Positions 43,189-51,780 of a stretch of 64,000 nt of DNA are shown here, piece after piece. Position 1 is the stretch's first letter; every line of letters begins with the position of its first letter. The translations under genes were made by a program, and so were the position numbers. Source of the DNA: Clostridia bacterium (GTDB lineage: Bacteria; Bacillota; Clostridia; Oscillospirales; CAG-272); the NCBI GenBank assembly GCA_017456005.1, contig JAFTLJ010000090.1:29295-93294 (forward strand), in the 5' to 3' direction. The notes beneath the pieces are model-generated. The model was not told the origin of the DNA and did not search any database. It was given only the letters and a program-made list of their open reading frames with translations.

Positions 43189-45135
43189 ATGGCGAGCTTT
43201 ATAAAAGGCAATAAGATTTGGAACAGGATAGAAAAAAAGCTGCTTGTTTCGGGAGAAACGGCAAAAGAAACGGGACTTTGCGGCGCATTTACGCTCGATG
43301 CCACCGTGCGCTTTGTGCTCGATATGAAAATTTCCGCTGTGCGCGCAAAAATGATAGTTTTTTCAGACGCCGACGGGAAGAAAAAAGAATTTGAAATGAG
43401 CAAAGACTGTGACGGGAACTTTTTTCTTGAGATTCCGATGAACAGAATTTCAAAAAAAAGCGGGTTGTTCTTTTATGAATACTTGCTTAAAAATGCGCAC
43501 GGCGAATTTTTCGTCGTGCGCGACAATGCGGATTTTTCGGAAAAGATCATAGATAAGGAACCGCAAGAAGACGAGCGCTTCCAGCTACTTATTTATGAAA
43601 AAAGGGAAAAATACCCCGAATTTTTCCGTGGGGGTATAGCTTACCAGATATTCCCGGATAGGTTTTTTCGCGGTGGGCACGAGGAAGTGAAATCGGATGC
43701 GGTGATAAACCACGATTGGTACCACGGCACGCCCGTATACTTCCGCCCGGGCGACAAAAACTTTAAAAACAACGTGTTCTTCGGCGGCGACCTGCCCGGT
43801 GTGGAAAAGAAGCTGAAATACATCGCTTCTCTCGGTGTTACGGCTATCTACTTAAATCCGATATTTCTATCTTCTTCCACCCACAAATACGACACGGCAG
43901 ATTATATGCAGGTCGACCCTATGTTCGGCGGCGACGAGGCACTTGCTTCGCTTATAAAAGCCGCAAAAAAATATAATATTTCGATAATACTCGACGGCGT
44001 GTTTAACCACACGGGCGACGACAGCGTTTACTTCAATAAATACGGCAAATACGATAGCGTCGGTGCATACCAATCGAAGGATTCGCCATATGCGGAGTGG
44101 TACAACTTCACAGAATTCCCGGACGAATACGAATCTTGGTGGGGCTTTAAGAATTTGCCGCGTGTTATGAGCGATACTCCCTCCTATAAGAAATTTATTT
44201 TCGGTAAGGACGGCGTTATCCGCAAATATTTGCGCGCAGGCGTTTGCGGCTGGCGACTCGATGTGGCAGATGAGCTTTCCGACAAGTTTTTAGAGGAGCT
44301 TTCTGCAGCAGCGCAAGCAGAAAGGGCAGATGCACTTATTATAGGCGAGGTTTGGGAGGATGCTTCCAACAAGGTTTCCTATGGCAAGCGACGCGCGTAT
44401 TTTAGCGGCAAAGAGCTTGATTCTGTAATGAACTACCCTATGCGCGAGGCTATTATAGCTTACGTTCGCCACGGCGACATGTGGAAGTTTATGCGCACGG
44501 CAAATTCGCTATACTACAACTATCCGCGAGAAATGACACATCAGCTTCTCAATTTGCTGGGCACGCACGACACGGTGCGAGCGATAACCATGCTTGCAGG
44601 TGCTTCCAGCGAGGGGCTTTCTTCTGATATGCAGGCGACGAAGCGAATGACGGCAGAAGAATACAAAATGGGTGTGAAGCGTTTGAAGCTGGCGTACTTT
44701 ATTTTGGCGACAATACCGGGCGTGCCATGCATCTACTACGGCGATGAAATAGGCATGGAGGGCGAAAAAGACCCGTTTAACCGCATGCCGTACCCGTGGG
44801 GGCAAGAAAACCACGAGCTTCTGCGCTATTTCCGCAAGGTCGGCAGAATGAGAAGGAGAGAGAGCGAATTTTTTGCCGATGCTGAATTTGAGATAATGTA
44901 TATAGACCGTTCTATTCTCGTTTTCGAGCGTAGAAAGGGCGAGGAAACGTTAGCGGTGGTAGTGAACCGTTCCAAGGATACGTTTGTGTTCAGCGCGGAC
45001 GATGAAGTGAACGAAATTTTCTACCAGCACGTAGGCACGGAATTTGAAATAGAAAGCATGCGCGCGCATTGCTTTAAAATGCACGATAAAACGAAATACG
45101 GCGTTTTACCCAAGCTTAAAGACGGCAAAAAATGA
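43189..45135 (+). CDS. GH13 alpha-glucan hydrolase (neopullulanase/cyclomaltodextrinase type)
   Basis: 648 residues, no signal peptide, so cytoplasmic. The N-terminal 120 residues form a beta domain (CBM34-like). The barrel holds DGVFNHTGDD (region I), GWRLDVADELS (region II, nucleophile Asp), IIGEVWED (region III, acid Glu) and NLLGTHDTVRA (region IV). The region IV Thr instead of Ser is common in this subfamily. It likely opens linear or branched oligosaccharides after phosphorylase action. No separate GlgX debranching gene exists in the window, so it may serve debranching. Confidence 0.88.
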   Translation: MASFIKGNKIWNRIEKKLLVSGETAKETGLCGAFTLDATVRFVLDMKISAVRAKMIVFSDADGKKKEFEMSKDCDGNFFLEIPMNRISKKSGLFFYEYLLKNAHGEFFVVRDNADFSEKIIDKEPQEDERFQLLIYEKREKYPEFFRGGIAYQIFPDRFFRGGHEEVKSDAVINHDWYHGTPVYFRPGDKNFKNNVFFGGDLPGVEKKLKYIASLGVTAIYLNPIFLSSSTHKYDTADYMQVDPMFGGDEALASLIKAAKKYNISIILDGVFNHTGDDSVYFNKYGKYDSVGAYQSKDSPYAEWYNFTEFPDEYESWWGFKNLPRVMSDTPSYKKFIFGKDGVIRKYLRAGVCGWRLDVADELSDKFLEELSAAAQAERADALIIGEVWEDASNKVSYGKRRAYFSGKELDSVMNYPMREAIIAYVRHGDMWKFMRTANSLYYNYPREMTHQLLNLLGTHDTVRAITMLAGASSEGLSSDMQATKRMTAEEYKMGVKRLKLAYFILATIPGVPCIYYGDEIGMEGEKDPFNRMPYPWGQENHELLRYFRKVGRMRRRESEFFADAEFEIMYIDRSILVFERRKGEETLAVVVNRSKDTFVFSADDEVNEIFYQHVGTEFEIESMRAHCFKMHDKTKYGVLPKLKDGKK

Positions 45136-45452
45136 AAAATACAGCTTTAATTTGCTTGCTTTTGGCATTTTGCTTGTGTTTTTGCTCCTGTATGCAGGCA
45201 GATATTGTAATCGATGCGGAGCAGAGCAGGGCAGAGAATGCATTTCCGCCGCAGGGCACTGTGGCGGTGACGGTAAATCTTTCTTCGGGCAGGTTTCACA
45301 CAGATAGCTCCTGCAGGCACGCCGTAAATATAAAAGAAGAAAACAAAAAAATTATTTTTTACCGCAACGCGGCAGAGGCTTTGCTCGATGGTTTTAAGCC
45401 CTGTTCTGTGTGCGCGGAAGAATACAAAACAGCGGAGGAAAAAAATGATTAA
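45132..45452 (+). CDS. Lipoprotein with Ada-like zinc-binding motif
   Basis: 106 residues. The signal peptide (LICLLLAFCLCFCSCMQ) ends with a lipobox at FCSC or CSCM, so it is probably a lipoprotein. The exported part has the pattern known from Ada-type metal-binding modules in competence and nuclease proteins: RFHTDSSCRHAVNIK, then AAEALLDGFKPCSVC. The four ligands suggest a zinc site. Start overlaps the previous gene by four bases (ATGA), and its stop overlaps the next start by eight, so it is translationally coupled in the glycogen operon. Its purpose there is unknown. Confidence 0.72.
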   Translation: MKNTALICLLLAFCLCFCSCMQADIVIDAEQSRAENAFPPQGTVAVTVNLSSGRFHTDSSCRHAVNIKEENKKIIFYRNAAEALLDGFKPCSVCAEEYKTAEEKND

Positions 45453-47667
45453 ATTTGAAACTGCGTTGGCAGACAAGACGTTACAGATTTCTGTATATGC
45501 GGAAAATATCGTTCGCATAAGATTGAGCGAAAATTTCGAGCCCACTCTTTTCGAAAGATACAATATATACAGAAAACCCGATGGAACAGGCGAAGCACTT
45601 ATAAACGGTGTTCGCACAGGCAAGCTTTCTGTTGAATACAGAGATGGAAAAGTTTATTTTTCCTCCGATAAATTCACAAGAAGCATAGACCTCGATAATT
45701 CCAAGGTGGCTGAAGTTAAGGCGTACATGAACGAGCGCCTCAACGGTTTCCACGATGAGCACGTTGTTATCATCGGTTCCGAAGACGAAGAGCAGCTCGA
45801 ACAGAAAACACAGGAATTCCAGCTTGACCCTAAATATATTACGGTTAATACGGAAAATGATATTTTCTACGGTCTTGGCGAAAGCAACACAGACAGGCTT
45901 ATACTCAACGGCAAAACCTATCGCGAGCGCGTGGTATACCAGAAATATGAAATTCCGATACCTTACCTTATGACCCCCTCGGGTTACGGTATTCTTGCAA
46001 ACACATCCTTCTGGCACGGCATCGACGTTTGCGAAAGAAAGAACGACGAAATAGTTTGGTATCTCCCACAGGGCGATATAGACTTTATGATTTTTGCTGG
46101 CGACAGCCTCCGTGCGCTCCTTGAACGCTACACTTACGTTGTAGGCAGACCCGCGCTCCTTCCTAAATGGGCATATGGCCTTACATTTATCGAGCTTTGC
46201 CAGGCAACACAGTTCGACGTTATGAACGATGCAGAGCGTTTCCGCACACACGGCATACCCTGCAGTGCGATAAGCCTTGAGCCCGGTTGGACTGTAAGAA
46301 GATACGATTTTTCTACAGCGAAAGAATGGAACAGAGATAGATACTACGTTAACGATTGGGCGCGCGGCGACAAACCCAACCCCAGCTTCTTCTCCTCTGC
46401 GCTCAAACGCACAGGCTTCCGCCTCCACGCTTGGATGTGCTGCCAGTTCGATTTCACAGCTAATGAGGAAAGACTTGTGGGCAACACAGATTGCGCACCC
46501 GAAATTCCTGCATTCTTTGACCACCTCAAGCAGTTCTGCAACGACGGTATAGACTCCTACAAGGTTGACCCTTGCCGTATGGTAGATACTTCCGACGAAA
46601 CAAAGGTTTATGCAAACGGCAGAGGGGAAGCGGAAATGCACAGCTTGCTTCAGACACTTGTTGTTAAGGAAATGTACTACGGCGCGAAAAACCACCGCGG
46701 CAACGTTCGCCCCATGCACCACTATTGCGGCGGCTTTACAGGTACGGGCGCATTCACCGCTACAAACACGGGTGACACAGGCGGCGGTCTTAACACACTT
46801 GCGTGGACGCTTAACTGCGGTCTTTCCGGTATTTCCAATATCACTTGCGATATGAATATCTTCGATACGGCAGGTATTCACTACGCGTTCTTCACGGGCT
46901 GGTGCCAGCTCAACTCTTGGGCAGGCTTCGAGCACCCTTGGTGGGCAGGCGAGAAGCACTATAACTTCTTCAAGTTCTACGATAAGATGCGTTATGCTCT
47001 TATGCCTTACATCTATTCCCACTCTATCGAAGCAAATATGACGGGTACACCTATCTGCCGTGCTTTGCCGCTTATATTCGACGATGAGCTTGCAAGCAAC
47101 GCGATTTGCGAATATATGTTTGGCGACAACCTGCTCGTTGGCGCGTTTACGAACAAAATTTATTTGCCGCAGGGCAACATTTGGTACGATGCGTGGACAG
47201 GCAAGGTTTACGAAGGCGGCCAGGAAATTACGGTTGATGTTCCCGAAAACCGAGGCGGTCCGCTCTTTATTCGCGGCGGCGCTATTATACCCACAGAAGA
47301 GCCCAAGCAGTATGAAGACGACGTTAACACGGCAAATATCATACTCAACCTCTACCCGTTCGGCAAGAGCGAATATACGCTTTATGAAGATGACGGCGTA
47401 ACGTTTGATTACCAGAGCGGCGAACGCGCTTCCACAAAGTTCACAATGTGCGAAGAGGGCGAAGGATGCAAGATCACGATAGGCGAAAGAGAAGGCACAT
47501 TCAAGGGTATGACCGAGGCAAGAACTTACACGGCTAACGTAAAACTCGAAAAAGCTCCCGCATCAGTGAAAGTAGACGGCAGACCTGCAGGCTTTGTATA
47601 CGAAGATGGTTTTGCAAAATTCAATATCGGCGCAGGCAAAGATGTTGAAATCGTTTACGGTTGGTAA
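45445..47667 (+). CDS. GH31 family alpha-glucosidase/alpha-xylosidase
   Basis: 740 residues from the ATG at 45445 (GGAGG upstream); an earlier frame opening overlaps the lipoprotein gene and is rejected. Family features: N-terminal beta-sandwich (ILNGKTYRERVVYQK), TFIELCQATQFDVM, the nucleophile region DGIDSYKVDPCRM, and the acid region NTGDTGGGLNTLAW. The C-terminal sheet has LFIRGGAIIP and YTLYEDDG. No signal peptide. It probably releases glucose from malto-oligosaccharides inside the cell. Among GH31 enzymes the exact specificity is not clear. Last gene of the operon. Confidence 0.88.
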   Translation: MIKFETALADKTLQISVYAENIVRIRLSENFEPTLFERYNIYRKPDGTGEALINGVRTGKLSVEYRDGKVYFSSDKFTRSIDLDNSKVAEVKAYMNERLNGFHDEHVVIIGSEDEEQLEQKTQEFQLDPKYITVNTENDIFYGLGESNTDRLILNGKTYRERVVYQKYEIPIPYLMTPSGYGILANTSFWHGIDVCERKNDEIVWYLPQGDIDFMIFAGDSLRALLERYTYVVGRPALLPKWAYGLTFIELCQATQFDVMNDAERFRTHGIPCSAISLEPGWTVRRYDFSTAKEWNRDRYYVNDWARGDKPNPSFFSSALKRTGFRLHAWMCCQFDFTANEERLVGNTDCAPEIPAFFDHLKQFCNDGIDSYKVDPCRMVDTSDETKVYANGRGEAEMHSLLQTLVVKEMYYGAKNHRGNVRPMHHYCGGFTGTGAFTATNTGDTGGGLNTLAWTLNCGLSGISNITCDMNIFDTAGIHYAFFTGWCQLNSWAGFEHPWWAGEKHYNFFKFYDKMRYALMPYIYSHSIEANMTGTPICRALPLIFDDELASNAICEYMFGDNLLVGAFTNKIYLPQGNIWYDAWTGKVYEGGQEITVDVPENRGGPLFIRGGAIIPTEEPKQYEDDVNTANIILNLYPFGKSEYTLYEDDGVTFDYQSGERASTKFTMCEEGEGCKITIGEREGTFKGMTEARTYTANVKLEKAPASVKVDGRPAGFVYEDGFAKFNIGAGKDVEIVYGW

Positions 47668-47693
47668 TTGCTCTTATATATAATATATGGAAG

Positions 47694-47726
47694 AAAAACC
47701 TCGTTGCATGAGCAACGAGGTTTTTT
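47694..47726 (+). terminator. Terminator of the glycogen operon
   Basis: A 13-bp stem (47695-47707 with 47712-47724) with an ATGA loop and a T6 tail, 27 bases after the last stop codon. Confidence 0.92.
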
Positions 47727-47739
47727 ATGATTGTTATGA

Positions 47740-47937
47740 CAATGAAGCTTTCTTTAAATGAAATATTTTACCTTATGGCAAAATATTAAATAATGTGCGC
47801 GGCACATTGTGAAATATTCGGTTTACACAGAATATGAAATGAAATTTGCCATGTTCATATAAGCGAATATTTCACATTTGCGAAGCAAATATTTCATAGC
47901 AAAGCTATTCCGCTTGCTCGCAAGGCAAATTTTATTG
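47740..47937. repeat. MITE-like palindromic repeat element built of small hairpins
   Basis: A 198-base gene-free stretch with ends CAATGAA and TTTATTG, an imperfect terminal inverted repeat. Inside are four short perfect hairpins: AATGTGC/GCACATT (47792-47808), ATTTGC/GCAAAT (47876-47890), TAGC/GCTA (47897-47907) and CTTGC/GCAAG (47913-47924). They are joined by repeats of GAAATAT or its complement ATATTTC. No reading frame is convincing. It resembles non-autonomous palindromic repeats of clostridia, to be confirmed by copies elsewhere. Confidence 0.55.
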
Positions 47938-47965
47938 AAAAAAGCACGCTAAAAGCGTGCTTTTT
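47938..47965 (-). terminator. Terminator downstream of tRNA-Arg
   Basis: Stem AAAAAGCACGC/GCGTGCTTTTT (47939-47949 with 47955-47965). It abuts the tRNA 3' end on the minus strand, and the plus strand also has a T5 run. Confidence 0.85.
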
Positions 47966-47966
47966 C

Positions 47967-48043
47967 TGGCCCGCCCTGCGGGGGTCGAACCCGCAACCGT
48001 CAGAATCGGAATCTGATACTCTATCCTATTGAGCTAAAGGCGG
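47967..48043 (-). tRNA. tRNA-Arg (anticodon CCG)
   Basis: The minus strand folds as a complete cloverleaf: acceptor stem CCGCCTT/AGGGCGG (one T-G pair), D arm GCTC/GAGT, anticodon stem TCAGA/TCTGA with loop TTCCGAT giving anticodon CCG, and T arm GCGGG-TTCGACC-CCCGC. Discriminator G and an encoded CCA end it. It reads CGG arginine codons. The gap 48044-48087 to the TSCPD gene holds a GGGAGG/CCTCCC hairpin. Confidence 0.96.
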
Positions 48044-48087
48044 ATATTGGGGAGGAGCGAGCCTCCCGCGCTTTTTGCAAAGTTCTT

Positions 48088-48345
48088 TTAAGAAAGCGAT
48101 AAAGCTTCTTTTACTGCTTTTGCGAGCTGGTCGGGGCAGGAAGTGCCTCTGCCGCGGCAGTCTGTGCCTTCAAGGCGTTTTACAAGGTCGCTTGCGTCCA
48201 TACCTTCTGCAAGAGCTGCGAGCCCCTGTGTGTTTCCGTGACAACCGCCTTCAAAGCGAACATTGTGCATTTTGCCGTCTTCGATTTCAAAGGAGATGCT
48301 TCTGGAGCATACGCCACGCGTTTTGTAAGTAAATTTTTCGGACAT
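48088..48345 (-). CDS. TSCPD-domain protein (TIGR03905 type)
   Basis: 85 residues. A TSCPD domain covers the whole protein: FEGGCHGNTQGL and DCRGRGTSCPDQLAKA, with four or more Cys (GVCSRS at 12). The domain is also found at the C-terminus of B12-dependent ribonucleotide reductases, where it may bind metal; the free-standing form is of unknown function. The ribosome site is AAGAGGTG. Transcription may read on into the tRNA. Confidence 0.88.
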   Translation of the reverse strand: MSEKFTYKTRGVCSRSISFEIEDGKMHNVRFEGGCHGNTQGLAALAEGMDASDLVKRLEGTDCRGRGTSCPDQLAKAVKEALSLS

Positions 48346-48357
48346 TTAATTCACCTC

Positions 48358-48386
48358 TTGACAAATTTTTGTTTTTGCTGTATAAT
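48358..48386 (+). promoter_or_regulatory. Upstream promoter P1 of the S10 operon
   Basis: Perfect TTGACA (48358-48363), 17-base spacer, perfect TATAAT (48381-48386). It reads to the right and overlaps the ribosome site of the TSCPD gene on the other strand. It could be a distal promoter of the S10 operon or drive a separate short RNA. The stretch 48387-48567 has no gene. Confidence 0.7.
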
Positions 48387-48567
48387 TTCAAATTGTTGTG
48401 AGTAAAAAAACAATGTTTTTTACAATGTCTGTGTGCATGAGAATATAATATCACATAATTGGCCTGAAGAAAAGCCTTTTTTGTCGATAAAATTCATTTT
48501 TGTACATATTTCACAAAGAAAACGATGAAAAATCTTTAATTTTCTACATATTTTTTGTAAAAAACTA

Positions 48568-48596
48568 TTGCATTTTTTGCGCAAACATTGTATAAT
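48568..48596 (+). promoter_or_regulatory. Main promoter P2 of the S10 operon
   Basis: TTGCAT (48568-48573), 17-base spacer, TATAAT (48591-48596). The leader from about 48603 to the rpsJ start is roughly 294 bases long. Confidence 0.8.
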
Positions 48597-48602
48597 AGTT
48601 AT

Positions 48603-48896
48603 GCTTGATGTGCGATGACGCGGGAGGTTGCTGCGAAAGCAGGTTATTTCCGCTGAGTATGTCCGAAACAATTCGGGCGAGAACATTTTAGAACACTTTG
48701 CAAAACTTCCGGATATTGCACCGCGTGCGGTGTCAATCCGATTAAGGAAGCGAGCGTATTTACCACCGGAACCCCTTTAGGAAAAGAATCCCCTTTAGCT
48801 CTCCGGTTTTTAATATGGCTGAGGTGGAAACACCCGGCTGAGTGTTACGAAAATTCTTCGGTCGCCGCAACAAAATATTTAAGGAGGCAAAATCAA
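48603..48896 (+). promoter_or_regulatory. Structured 5' leader of the S10 operon with terminator-like hairpin
   Basis: Elements in order: a CTGC-GAAA-GCAG hairpin near 48632; a strong hairpin 48710-48740 (CGGAT/ATCCG continuing to CACCGC/GCGGTG); a stem ACCGGA (48765-48770) with TCCGGT (48802-48807) followed by T5, which looks like an attenuator; and a GGTG-GAAA-CACC hairpin (48823-48834). The early part with GACGCGGGAGGTTGC resembles sequences seen upstream of rpsJ in other Firmicutes. L4-mediated control is known in proteobacteria; the regulator here is unknown. Confidence 0.6.
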
Positions 48897-49208
48897 GTGG
48901 CAGCTAGTGAAAAAATCAGAATCAAACTGAAAAGCTACGACAGCGCTCTTATCGATGCAGCAGCAGAAAAATTCGTTGATGCAGCAAAAAGAAACGGCGC
49001 AACAGTATCCGGTCCTATCCCGCTTCCCACAGACAGAGAAGTAATCACAATTCTCCGTGCTGTTCATAAGTACAAAGATAGCCGTGAACAGTTTGAAATG
49101 AAAACTCACAAGAGACTTATCGACGTTATCAAACCGTCCCAGAAGACAGTTGAAGCGCTTTCCAGTCTCGAACTTCCGGCCGGAGTTGAAGTAGAAATCA
49201 AACTTTAA
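48897..49208 (+). CDS. rpsJ: Ribosomal protein S10
   Basis: 103 residues from a GTG at 48897 with AAGGAGG nine bases upstream. The typical [20 protein letters not shown] start and [18 protein letters not shown] end are present. S10 is in the 30S head and also works as NusE in antitermination. It opens the S10 operon here, without str genes directly upstream. Confidence 0.98.
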   Translation: MAASEKIRIKLKSYDSALIDAAAEKFVDAAKRNGATVSGPIPLPTDREVITILRAVHKYKDSREQFEMKTHKRLIDVIKPSQKTVEALSSLELPAGVEVEIKL

Positions 49209-49230
49209 TTAAATATATTTGATTTCGCAA

Positions 49231-49317
49231 CTGCACGGAACAACAGAGAGGAGCCTAACTTTCTGTTCGGAGGTGCAGCGGTTGGTCAAGTCGAACCACT
49301 CAAAGAAGTTCGACCAA
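49231..49317 (+). promoter_or_regulatory. Two hairpins in the rpsJ-rplC spacer
   Basis: Hairpin 1: CTGCAC (49231) with GTGCAG (49273), with further inner pairing AACAGA/TCTGTT. Hairpin 2: TTGG/CCAA (49282, 49314) and TCGAAC/GTTCGA (49291, 49308). They fill most of a 133-base spacer, long for this operon. They may be a control or processing site. Confidence 0.5.
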
Positions 49318-49341
49318 TAACTAATACAGGAGGAAAAAACA

Positions 49342-49974
49342 ATGAAAAAAGGTATCATAGGCAAGAAGATCGGTATGACACAGGTTTTCGATGAAAACGG
49401 CAACGTTATCCCGGTTACAGTGATCGAAGCAGGTCCTTGCGTTGTAGCTCAGAAGAAACCTGTTGAAAAAGACGGTTACTCCAGCGTACAGCTCGGCTTT
49501 GAAGACATCGCTGACAAGAAGCTTAACAAAGCTGAAAAAGGCCACTTCGCAAAAGCAGGCGTGGCAACAAAGAAACATCTCAAAGAGTTCAAACTCGATG
49601 ATGCGGCAACAATGAATGTAGGCGACGTTGTTACGGCAGACACATTCGTAGCAGGCGACAGAGTTGATATCACAGGTATCACAAAAGGCCACGGCTACTG
49701 CGGCGTTATCAAAAGATGGAACGGTGCTATTCTCAGAATGACACACGGTGGCGGTCCTGTTCATCGTCACATCGGTTCTGTTGGTGCAAACTCTACACCT
49801 TCCAGAATCTACAAAAACAAAAAAATGCCCGGCCAGTACGGCCACGAAACATCCACGGTTCTTAACCTCGATGTAGTTCGCGTAGATGCAGAAAAAAATC
49901 TTATCGCTGTTAAAGGTGCCGTTCCCGGTGCTAAAGGCGGTATAGTGTTCATTAGAAACACTGTTAAAGCTTAA
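49342..49974 (+). CDS. rplC: Ribosomal protein L3
   Basis: 210 residues. KGIIGKKIGMTQVFDENG opens and the central loop near GHGYCGVIKRWN reaches toward the peptidyl transferase centre. FVAGDRVDITGITKGHG is standard. AGGAGG precedes the ATG. It nucleates assembly of the 50S subunit. Confidence 0.98.
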   Translation: MKKGIIGKKIGMTQVFDENGNVIPVTVIEAGPCVVAQKKPVEKDGYSSVQLGFEDIADKKLNKAEKGHFAKAGVATKKHLKEFKLDDAATMNVGDVVTADTFVAGDRVDITGITKGHGYCGVIKRWNGAILRMTHGGGPVHRHIGSVGANSTPSRIYKNKKMPGQYGHETSTVLNLDVVRVDAEKNLIAVKGAVPGAKGGIVFIRNTVKA

Positions 49975-49991
49975 GAAGGAGGATATAGACT

Positions 49992-50615
49992 ATGCCTAAT
50001 GTAAAAGTTTTGAATATGGCAGGTGCTGAAGTTGGCGAAATCGCTCTTAACGATGCTGTTTTTGCAGTAGAAGTTAGCAAAGCTGTTCTTCACTCTGCTG
50101 TCAGAGCGTACCTTCTTAATCAGAGACAGGGTACACAGTCCACACTTACAAGAAGCGAAGTTTCCGGCGGCGGTAAGAAACCCTGGAGACAGAAGGGCAC
50201 AGGCCGTGCACGCCAGGGCTCTACACGTTCTCCTCAGTGGACACACGGTGGTATCGCTCTCGGTCCGAAACCCAGAGATTACCACGTTGACCTTAACAAA
50301 AAGGTTAAAAGACTTGCTCTTCTCGGAGCACTTTCCGATAAGGTTGCTGAAAGCGCATTCGTTGTAATCGACACTATCACAGCTACGGAATACAAAACAA
50401 GAGTTATGGCTGATATGCTCAAGGCTGTTAACGCTGGCAAAAAAGCACTCGTTGTTTTCGCTGAAAAGAACGAAATGGCTGTTGCAAGCTGCAAAAACAT
50501 CCCTGGTGTAAAAACAGCTTACACAAACACTCTTAACGTATACGACATTCTCAACTGCGACACAGTAGTTATCGAGAAAGCCGCTACAGAAAAAATCACG
50601 GAGGTTTATGCGTAA
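49992..50615 (+). CDS. rplD: Ribosomal protein L4
   Basis: 207 residues with the tunnel loop GGGKKPWRQKGTGRARQGS, which approaches the macrolide-binding region of the exit tunnel. L4 is the known feedback regulator of the S10 operon in E. coli. Its stop codon shares a base with the rplW start. Confidence 0.98.
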   Translation: MPNVKVLNMAGAEVGEIALNDAVFAVEVSKAVLHSAVRAYLLNQRQGTQSTLTRSEVSGGGKKPWRQKGTGRARQGSTRSPQWTHGGIALGPKPRDYHVDLNKKVKRLALLGALSDKVAESAFVVIDTITATEYKTRVMADMLKAVNAGKKALVVFAEKNEMAVASCKNIPGVKTAYTNTLNVYDILNCDTVVIEKAATEKITEVYA

Positions 50616-50908
50616 TGAGATTTGCACACGATATTATAATCAGACCTGTTATTACAGAAGCAAGCCTTGCAGCTACACAGAACCTCAGATATACATTTGA
50701 AGTTCTTCCCGATGCTACAAAATCTGAAATTGCAACAGCAGTTGAAGAGGTTTTCGGTGTTGAAGTTGCTGATGTAAACACAATCAATATGAAGAGAAAA
50801 CCCAAAACTCTCGGTGTACACTCCGGCTACACAAAGTCTTGGAAAAAAGCTATCGTTACTCTTAAGGCCGGTTCCAAATCCATCGAGTTCTTTGATGGTA
50901 TGATTTGA
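50615..50908 (+). CDS. rplW: Ribosomal protein L23
   Basis: 97 residues starting one base inside the rplD stop. IIIRPVITEASLA and the tail GVHSGYTKSWKKAIVTLK are typical. L23 sits at the tunnel exit and docks trigger factor and SRP. Confidence 0.97.
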   Translation: MRFAHDIIIRPVITEASLAATQNLRYTFEVLPDATKSEIATAVEEVFGVEVADVNTINMKRKPKTLGVHSGYTKSWKKAIVTLKAGSKSIEFFDGMI

Positions 50909-50926
50909 TGAGGAGGAGTAAGAAAA

Positions 50927-51760
50927 ATGGCTACTATAAAGTATAAACCTACTACTCCCGCCAGACGTAACATGTCCGTTCCGGACTTCGCTGAAATCAC
51001 TAAGTTCACTCCTGAAAAGAGCCTTATTGAAACAAAGAAGAAACACGCCGGCAGAAACAGCTACGGCAAAATCACGGTTCGTCATCACGGCGGCGGCAAC
51101 AAACAGAAATACAGAAAGATCGACTTCGTTCGTCCTTTCAACGATGGCGCTGAAACAGTTATCGGTATCGAATACGACCCCAACCGTACAGCATACATCG
51201 CACTCGTTCAGAATGAAGCTGGCGAGAAAAAATATACAATCGCTCCCGTAGGCCTCACAGATAACGACGTTATCTACTCCGGCGAGCACGCCGACATCAA
51301 ACCCGGCAACACACTTCCTATCTCCGCTATTCCCGTAGGTACATTCATCTACAACATCGAACTTTACCCCGGTAAAGGCGCACAGCTCGTTCGCTCTGCA
51401 GGTGTTGCAGCACAGCTTATGGCTAAAGAAAACGGCGAAGCACAGGTAAGACTTCCTTCCGGCGAAGTTAGAATCATCAGACTCGATTGCCACGCTACAA
51501 TCGGTCAGGTTTCCAATATCGACCACGAAAACGTTAAGATCGGTAAAGCCGGTAAAGTACGTCACCGCGGTATCCGTCCTACAGTTCGCGGTTCTGTAAT
51601 GAACCCCTGCGATCACCCTCACGGTGGTGGTGAAGGACGCGCACCTATCGGTCGTTCCGGTCCTGTAACTCCTTGGGGTAAACCCGCTCTTGGTTACAAG
51701 ACAAGAAACAAGAAGTCCAAAACTGAAAAGTTCATCGTAAGACACAGAAACGGTAAATAA
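50927..51760 (+). CDS. rplB: Ribosomal protein L2
   Basis: 277 residues. [20 protein letters not shown] and the conserved [18 protein letters not shown] with the histidine near the peptidyl transferase centre are present. It is needed for subunit joining. Confidence 0.98.
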   Translation: MATIKYKPTTPARRNMSVPDFAEITKFTPEKSLIETKKKHAGRNSYGKITVRHHGGGNKQKYRKIDFVRPFNDGAETVIGIEYDPNRTAYIALVQNEAGEKKYTIAPVGLTDNDVIYSGEHADIKPGNTLPISAIPVGTFIYNIELYPGKGAQLVRSAGVAAQLMAKENGEAQVRLPSGEVRIIRLDCHATIGQVSNIDHENVKIGKAGKVRHRGIRPTVRGSVMNPCDHPHGGGEGRAPIGRSGPVTPWGKPALGYKTRNKKSKTEKFIVRHRNGK

Positions 51761-51780
51761 TAGAAGGAGGCATATATAAA

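Noticed and set aside
48420-48686. 88-codon frame on the minus strand upstream of rpsJ
   Set aside because: It overlaps the S10 promoter and leader, has no good ribosome site and reads as low-complexity Cys/Phe/Ile sequence.
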